NCBI RefSeq assembly: GCF_029852145.1
Contig: NC_079978.1
Span: 19,139,774 to 19,203,773, forward strand
DNA from: Microplitis mediator
Taxonomy: Eukaryota > Arthropoda > Insecta > Hymenoptera > Braconidae
Direction: 5' to 3'
DNA: 64,000 bases
The position numbers were made by a program, and so were the translations under genes. Shown here one piece after another: positions 58,193 to 64,000 of the stretch. Below the pieces are notes generated by a model. It had not been told where the DNA came from. It was given only the letters and a program-made list of their open reading frames with translations, and searched no databases. Within the stretch, counting starts at the first letter, position 1; each line of letters begins with the position of its first letter.

Positions 58193-59268
58193 ATGGATTT
58201 ATTTTTATTCAATAAATTCAAAAATTTAAATATCTAAAATATCTTTCTAATTATTACATGTACCCCATACACAAATTATAGATTTAAATACAATTAGAAT
58301 AATTATACCTAAAAATAATTTTTTAAGTTATATAATGTAATGATAAAAAAAAAATAAATAAATAAATAAATAATTAATTATAGTTAGATAAAAAAAGATA
58401 GAAAAAATAACAATAATCATAAACACATGCGGGAAATTCAAAATTCCGTTTGCGCGATAGATGCTCACCCTATCGTCGCCTACCAGTACTACTGGTAAAG
58501 TCACCACAGTAGTACAGTAATATATGAGCGGGAAATTCAAACGGCAGTTCGCGCAAGTGCAGCTATGTAAGCGAAAGCAGCAGCGACGCTCGGAGAAAAG
58601 GGAGGTGGAAATGCAAGAGCAGTAGCGCGCTTGGAGAAAAAGGTGGCGGCGGTGGAGCGAGCAAGCAGCATTAGCGCGTCTGGAGAAAAGGGCGGCGGTG
58701 GAGCGAGCAGCATGCACAGCAAATAATAAACTAAAATGATTCGCTTAATAACTATATAAGTTTAATATACTCTTTAAGAATATATATTCAGAACAATAAC
58801 AATTACCTCTTGTCAAGAAAACCTTTAACAAGAAGAATTTTTTAATTAAAAACAAAAATAAATAGTATTATTAATTCGTAGAATTAAAAAAAATAAATAC
58901 TAATATAAATTTGTAGAATTAAAAAAAAATGCTGACTCAATACTTACGTTAAAAAAGAATATAGCGTATTTACTTTTTATATTCAAAAGCTGATCTATCT
59001 TACATATTTTTATGTTTGATACTTTCTTTAAAGTGGGGGGGTGGGAATAAACAATTTTTTATCAATAATTGATATCTATTAAAGTTTTGTTCATTTTTTT
59101 TTTTATTATTTTGTTCATTTTTTTTTACTATATATATTATTATAATTAATACTTTTATAGTTAAGTATATTATTATTGTTTTTAAAAAATGGATATTATA
59201 ATAATTTAATAATAATTTAATCAAGATGTAGATAAAAAAAAATCTTAAATAACTAACTAAAATAACAA
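58193..59268. other. Intergenic; GC-rich short repeats at 58440-58720
   Basis: 58575-58715 contains about three imperfect copies of a ~45-bp unit (GGAGAAAAGGGCGGCGGTGG, GAGCGAGCA). Frames on the minus strand here are repeat artefacts. The rest is AT-rich and empty. Confidence 0.5.
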
Positions 59269-59370
59269 CCCTGGCGGTTTTGAATCACCCTGGATCCATC
59301 GTGATTCCACCCTGTTTCCACTCCCAGGGTGTTTCCAGGCTGTTTCCAGGGTGATTTAAAACCGCCAGGG
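59269..59370. mobile_element. 102-bp hairpin mini-element
   Basis: CCCTGGCGGTTTTGAATCAC at the left and its near-complement GTGATTTAAAACCGCCAGGG at the right. The interior is made of CCACCCTG/CCAGGGTG/TTTCCAGG repeats. Too small to code. Confidence 0.65.
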
Positions 59371-59472
59371 AAGGTAAGATCCAAACAGTTTCGTAAATTT
59401 CAAATTGCTCAAAAAAAAAAGGAATGAAAAATAAAATGACTATGAAGTAAGAAGTTCTAAAAGCATTAATTT

Positions 59473-60318
59473 TTATAAATCTTCATCATCATTATTTTCA
59501 AAATGATTGTTTTTCTGAACTTTTTCTTTTTCCATAATGACAATTTTGTTTTTTAAATTATCTATTGTTTGTTGATGATGAAGATTCATCATTTCTGCTT
59601 GGGTTCGACTTCTTTTTATTTCATCGAATCTCGCCAGTTTTTCTGTTGCTTCAGCTACATGTTTTTGTAATTCTTCAATTTGATTTTGAAGGTGGAATTT
59701 TTCTCGATTTAACTCGGCAATTTTAGAATTTGGATCTTGGCATGATGGGATAGCCTCATCCTCATCCTCTTCGAAAAGTGATTCAAATTCAATCCCCTCA
59801 TCTTCATTAGGATCAGCAACTCCATGTCTCATCCGGTTCAACAATTGAAATTGTCTATTACGGATCGCTTGAAGTCTTGCTGCCTCTTCTTGATCCCTTC
59901 GATAATGAAGATCGTTATCATTCAGATCATCTAGTATCACAGTGTCTGCATCACCAATGTCAACATCATCATTCCCATTAGCGTTATTTTCTTCATCATC
60001 ATCATCATCTACAATCTCCATCACGACATCACGTGTTGCCCAGTTCCCAACGTTCAAGAAATTATCGCTGTAACGATATCTCCCTTCTGATGGTATTTGA
60101 TCACCAGGCAGTGCAAACCACCAACAGAAGCGATGGTGAAATATTCTCAAGATAGTTGTTACCCCAGCGACGGTAATTATTGGCCCGAAATTATAATTTT
60201 GGTCTTCAAGCGTATATGGCTCTAGCTGATCCCAAATCATGTCGATCAGCTCTTCATGAGTGTAATTTTCCTCCCATACACGTGGAATTATATAACAATA
60301 TGTTATAATATTACCCAT
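59473..60318 (-). CDS. Acidic coiled-coil protein, unknown function (281 aa)
   Basis: The coding exon begins with its ATG directly after a splice acceptor (a ~15-nt T run then AG at 60320-60319), so a non-coding 5' exon is expected. Residues 1-100 form a compact domain rich in aromatics (W-W-F-A-L-P near 66-71, G-N-W near 91-93). Residues 103-133 are highly acidic (D/E runs), 136-166 are basic and Gln/Arg-rich, 168-190 are acidic again, and 198-268 show heptad-like spacing (I-A-E-L-N-R-E-K...L-Q-N-Q-I-E-E-L-Q-K) typical of a coiled coil. No enzyme motif, signal peptide or membrane segment. Not recognised; a structural or nucleoprotein role is only a guess. Confidence 0.75.
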   Translation of the reverse strand: MGNIITYCYIIPRVWEENYTHEELIDMIWDQLEPYTLEDQNYNFGPIITVAGVTTILRIFHHRFCWWFALPGDQIPSEGRYRYSDNFLNVGNWATRDVVMEIVDDDDDEENNANGNDDVDIGDADTVILDDLNDNDLHYRRDQEEAARLQAIRNRQFQLLNRMRHGVADPNEDEGIEFESLFEEDEDEAIPSCQDPNSKIAELNREKFHLQNQIEELQKHVAEATEKLARFDEIKRSRTQAEMMNLHHQQTIDNLKNKIVIMEKEKVQKNNHFENNDDEDL

Positions 60319-60334
60319 CTAAAAAAAAAAAAAA

Positions 60335-61325
60335 ACGTATATGAAAGTCTTAATAATAATAAAATAAAGTTCAATGAGAAAAAAAAAAAATGAATAAATA
60401 ATATAACATCCTTACTTTTTGTTGTTAATAATGACAAATTTCTCTACCTTCCTGGCGTCAATGTTGAAGTATAAAATAGCCTGCAACGAAAATATATTAA
60501 TCATAATTAATTGATTATGATACTTATAAACGCTGCAACCCTATCATAATATTTATTTATATAATAAATTATTACAAAAAAGCGTACATTAAAGTCTTAA
60601 TAATAATAAAATAAAGTTCAATGAGAAAAAAAAATGAATAAATAATATAACATCCTTACTTTTTGTTGTTAATAATGACAAATTTCTCTACCTTCCTGGC
60701 GTCAATGTTGAAGTATAAAATATCCTGCAACGAAAATATATCAATCATAATTAATTAATTGATTATGATACTTATAAACGCTGCAACCCTATCATAATAT
60801 TTATTTATATAATAAATTATTACAAAAAAGCGTACATTAAAGTCTTAATAATAATAAAATAAAGTTCAATGAGAAAAAAAAATGAATAAATAATATAACA
60901 TCCTTACTTTTTGTTGTTAATAATGACAAATTTCTCTACCTTCCTGGCGTCAATGTTGAAGTATAAAATATCCTGCAACGAAAATATATCAATCATAATT
61001 AATTAATTGATTATGATACTTATAAACGCTGCAACCCTATCATAATATTTATTTATATAATAAATTATTACAAAAAAGCGTACATTAAAGTCTTAATAAT
61101 AATAAAATAAAGTTCAATGAGAAAAAAAAATGAATAAATAATATAACATCCTTACTTTTTGTTGTTAATAATGACAAATTTCTCTACCTTCCTGGCGTCA
61201 ATGTTGAAGTATAAAATATCCTGCAACGAAAATATATCAATCATAATTAATTAATTGATTATGATACTTATAAACTCTGCAACCCCACCATAATATTTAT
61301 TTAAATAATAAATTATTACAAAAGA
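60335..61325 (-). repeat. Four tandem 248-bp repeats, each with a 65-nt exon-like segment
   Basis: Copies start at 60335, 60582, 60830 and 61078 and are nearly identical. On the minus strand each contains TTGCAG then a 65-nt segment (GATATTTTATACTTCAACAT...) then GTAAGG: positions 60480-60416, 60724-60660, 60972-60908 and 61220-61156. They lie between the putative first exon (ending 61679) and the coding exon (starting 60318) of the coiled-coil gene, so they may be duplicated 5'-UTR exons. Confidence 0.75.
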
Positions 61326-61678
61326 AAGTTGTATCATGTACAGATACAGTGAACATAAAAAAAATACTTTTAAACAATTGTTATCATATAATTAAATCAT
61401 CAGTAATTAATTGATTTTAATAATTAGCATCACTCAATCTTATTATAATTAAAACGATCGAATAATAATTTAAACAAATTGTTTTCGTTTATGTTCACCA
61501 CACCCATAGCTTTGAGTCTAGACGCCACAATTCTTTTAGAATATTTTATTTATATTAAATGATATATTTATAATTACGCGCACACATAAACTTATTTTAT
61601 TGTTAATTTATATTTATAAATAAATGTAAATATATATATATTTATAAATGATTAATTATTTATAAAAGAAAAACTTAC

Positions 61679-61850
61679 AAACACGAAAATACATGACGAG
61701 TCCAGCGTCTCTCAGCACTTGTCTAGACTTTTTTGGATTTAAGTTTCTTGAGAGATTTTTATCTTCTTAAGTAAACAATTTTTTTTGTCGTAGTAAAAAT
61801 GAACCAATCAAAACACTTGTTATATAAAAGATGGAACCTGATTGGTTCGC
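61679..61850 (-). promoter_or_regulatory. Putative promoter and first exon of the coiled-coil gene
   Basis: On the minus strand a CCAAT box (AACCAATCAG, 61845-61836) and TATA (TTTTATATAA, 61829-61820) precede transcribed-looking sequence that ends at donor TTT|GTAAGT (exon end 61679). A short upstream AUG is present near the exon end but is not in frame with the main protein. The site also reads TATATAAAAG on the plus strand, so direction is inferred from the gene. Confidence 0.45.
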
Positions 61851-62543
61851 TTTTGAATGGCGCGCTTGTAGATTTCAGCACGTGCACTTTGGTTAAAAAA
61901 TGTTTATAAATATTTGTCGATATAAATTATATTAAAATATTATCTAAGACACATCTCTTGATGATTTTAAATATTATTCCTAAACAATCATTTTATTTAT
62001 ATCACATAAAATTGATTTAGAAAAATAATTTGCGGGAAATAACTGCCATCTCGCGGGATAAACTAGATAACACAGATCGATACATCTATACTGTTGTCAA
62101 TTCTGTATACAGTGAATCAATAATGACGGTCAAATAGCCGCCACCTAGTGGGATAAACCAGCTACTGAGATTGATGTTAATTCTATACATCTCTATGTTT
62201 TGAAATCATAATGAAGAAAAATTAATTAATAATAAACAAATGATATACTTACCTGATAACTATATATTTTTCAAATAACTGGAACAGTTGCACACTTTTG
62301 AATAAAATAATTTTTTGATTAAATTAAAATAATTTTTAACTTATAAAAATCACTTATTAAAATTTAAAATTAATTAACTATTTAATTCCTTAAAATATTA
62401 TACATAATTATTTTCCAAGTAACTTTACACTATTTTATAATAATTAAATTTAAATTAGTTAAGTTTGAAAGAAAAAATGTCTGAAATAAAAATTATTCAA
62501 GTTGAAAAAAAAGTCAGAAATTAAAATTTTGTTAAAATTTTAT
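61851..62543. other. AT-rich intergenic, no gene
   Basis: Non-coding spacer between two minus-strand genes. It contains two similar short stretches (GCGGGAAATAACTGCCATCTC near 62032 and ATAGCCGCCACCTAGTGGGA near 62135) but no clear gene. Confidence 0.45.
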
Positions 62544-63041
62544 TCAATTATTTAACAACCAATTTTTCATCAATTTTACATTTTGTAAAGCACATAGATA
62601 TTCACCATTGAATTTACAATGATAATTACAGAAATTACAATCGAAAAATTTATTATTTTTGAGGGCGGGACATTTGAATTCTTCCAGATCGATGACAACT
62701 TTATCTTGTCCGACTAGATCTTGTACCCATAAAGTTTTTTCACCACCTTTGACATAAATGTACTTGTAATTACTTGTCACATAATCAAAAACTTCATGTA
62801 GCTTAGAATATGGTGTCTTTCCAGCATTCCAGGCGATCCCATGATGATTGTGTATGATCCAGGTGTTTTGACGCTGACATTGATGTGGTAGCGATTCCCA
62901 ATCATATGGTGATTGAAATAGTGTACATGATAACTCTTCATGTCCTTCGATCTCATGTTGAATCGTAATTGTAGCAAGTTCTTTCACGATAAATTGATTA
63001 TCGGATCCTTTGAATCCTTGCACATCTAGTATCATTTCCAT
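62544..63041 (-). CDS. RNase H/exonuclease-like small protein, unnamed (165 aa)
   Basis: Single exon with its own TATA/Inr promoter; AATAAA overlaps the stop by one base. Opens M-E-M-I-L-D-V-Q-G-F then F-I-V-K-E-L-A (residues 5-23), resembling strand 1 of DEDDh-type exonucleases, but the second acidic residue is Q. Further landmarks: W-I-I-H-N-H-H-G-I-A-W at 61-71, Y-I-Y-V-K-G-G-E-K at 94-102, V-I-D-L-E-E-F-K-C-P-A-L at 116-127, a Cys/His cluster at 135-150, and a C-terminal C-A-L-Q-N-V-K-L-M helix in the position of the usual H-A-x-x-D-A motif. I infer a degenerate, perhaps zinc-stabilised RNase H-like fold. I recall similar D-V-Q-G-F proteins as multicopy in arthropods, but give no family name. 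Confidence 0.65.
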   Translation of the reverse strand: MEMILDVQGFKGSDNQFIVKELATITIQHEIEGHEELSCTLFQSPYDWESLPHQCQRQNTWIIHNHHGIAWNAGKTPYSKLHEVFDYVTSNYKYIYVKGGEKTLWVQDLVGQDKVVIDLEEFKCPALKNNKFFDCNFCNYHCKFNGEYLCALQNVKLMKNWLLNN

Positions 63042-63076
63042 TTTTATAGCTTGTATCTCAGCAACAGTCAGAGAGC

Positions 63077-63110
63077 AACTGAAGAATTAATACAGCTTAG
63101 CTATTTTATA
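63077..63110 (-). promoter_or_regulatory. TATA + initiator for the RNase H-like gene
   Basis: TATAAAAT at 63110-63103 and arthropod initiator TCAGTT at 63082-63077 with A+1 at 63080, 30 nt apart. The leader to the ATG at 63041 is 39 nt. Confidence 0.65.
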
Positions 63111-63189
63111 TTTTATTATTCTCCCCACCACACTATTTTTAATTAATAATCTTCAATTTCATTGGCTGAAAAATATTCTTTGTTTATTT

Positions 63190-63565
63190 TTAACTGCGTA
63201 GTAGAATGTTTATTATTAACTGCGTAGTAGAATGTTTATTATTAACTGCGTAGTAGAATGTTTATTATTAACTGCGTAGTAGAATGTTTATTTCTAACTG
63301 CGTAGTAGAATGTTTATTTTTAGATGATGATGACTCATCCTGTTCCAAGAAAAAAACTTTCCATTGTTATTTTTATTTTTAACTGTGTAGTAGAATATTT
63401 ATTTTTAGAACATGACTCATCCAGTTCCAAGAAAAAAACTTTCCATTGTTATTTTTATTTTTAACTGCGTAGTAGAATATTTATTTTTAGAACATGACTC
63501 ACGCAATTCTATTTTTAGATCATAACGACATCTAGTTCAATTTTTAACTGCGTAGTAGATGACGT
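63190..63565 (+). promoter_or_regulatory. Expanded CTGCGTAGTAG control block
   Basis: At least seven copies of AACTGCGTAGTAGAAT (one with CTGTGTAG), five of them nearly adjacent at 63190-63310. Then GATGATGACTCATCC, TGTTCCAAGAAAAAAACTTTCC (twice), and AACTGCGTAGTAGATGACG continuing into TGACGTCA. It shares order and wording with 57470-57581 but is expanded. Confidence 0.65.
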
Positions 63566-63756
63566 CAAACTTTCCATCACGCCATCTAGATCTTAGGTTA
63601 TGTTGATGCGATCTAGGGAATTTTTGTTCTTTTCTAGGGAATTTTTTCCAGTTTCTAGGGGATTTTTTCCAGTTTCTGGTGATTTTATTTTATAAGGTTG
63701 GTACTTTTGAGAACTATGAAATTTTTTACTGCGCAGTTGATGAGTCGCGCCCCACC

Positions 63757-64000
63757 TATAAATGCACCGCGCGAAAGCATACTTCATTAAAAAGAAGTAC
63801 AAGTCTCGCAGTGAAGTACATAACTCCGTGTATTCACTCTGTTGATTGTGTGTGAAATTTTTTGTGATATAAAGTTATTCTGATTTTTAATAATCAATAT
63901 TTCAAGTGATATTTTTTTTTTTTTACCAAACTTTTAACATAAAACTTTCGTGCTTAAAAGATTTTTGTGGTAAAAAATTTGTTGATAAGTGATAACAAAA
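63757..64000 (+). promoter_or_regulatory. TATA/initiator and 5' leader of a transcript leaving the window
   Basis: TATAAATG at 63757-63764 and an initiator TTCATT with A+1 at 63786, 29 nt downstream. The following 215 bases contain no ATG and no GTAAGT donor, so they look like a 5' leader; the product lies beyond the right edge. Confidence 0.55.

Noticed and set aside
58328..58722. Two minus-strand frames rich in Ala, Ser and Arg
   Set aside because: They arise from the GC-rich ~45-bp repeats and have no independent support.

Overview
This 64 kb window is AT-rich eukaryotic DNA with spliced genes, arthropod-type core promoters, many miniature inverted-repeat elements and a BEL/Pao retrotransposon. 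The ionotropic receptor (IR) family is protostome-specific. Together these point to an insect, and my impression from repeat style is a hymenopteran, perhaps a parasitoid wasp. That placement is inference.

Layout. (1) 1-7.7 kb, minus strand: three exons of a conventional kainate-type ionotropic glutamate receptor whose 3' end runs off the left edge; the introns are packed with TIR elements. (2) 8-18 kb: repeat territory with a 4.3 kb satellite of ~174 bp monomers in an 869 bp higher-order repeat, bracketed by two ~815 bp direct repeats, then a ~1 kb near-perfect hairpin. (3) 18.9-56 kb, minus strand: a head-to-tail array of five divergent IR genes. Each has an invariant 105-nt signal-peptide exon, a ~511-nt second exon and a ~1.2-1.3 kb third exon with the channel. 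IR1, IR2 and IR3 are complete; IR4 is complete but has a shortened C-terminus; IR5 is broken by a 13-bp deletion. A 60-bp scrap of a sixth copy lies upstream of IR1. The paralogues serve as empty-site controls for several TE insertions. (4) 24.3-32.3 kb: between IR1 and IR2, a MITE split by a full-length BEL/Pao element with apparently identical 759-bp LTRs, a tRNA-Tyr-type primer site, and gag and pol joined by a 63-nt intron carrying the gag stop.

(5) 56-64 kb: a different neighbourhood with three small genes I cannot name from family knowledge: a ~104-110 aa OB-fold-like protein (+), a 281 aa acidic coiled-coil protein (-) and a 165 aa RNase H/exonuclease-like protein (-). The start of a fourth transcript (+) lies at the right edge. 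The two plus-strand genes share an unusual control block (CTGCGTAGTAG repeats with AP-1-like TGACTCA and CRE-like TGACGTCA), suggesting one co-regulated, perhaps mobile or virus-derived unit. The coiled-coil gene has four tandem 248-bp copies of a 65-nt exon-like segment in its 5' region.

All calls come from reading the sequence; no database search or alignment program was run.
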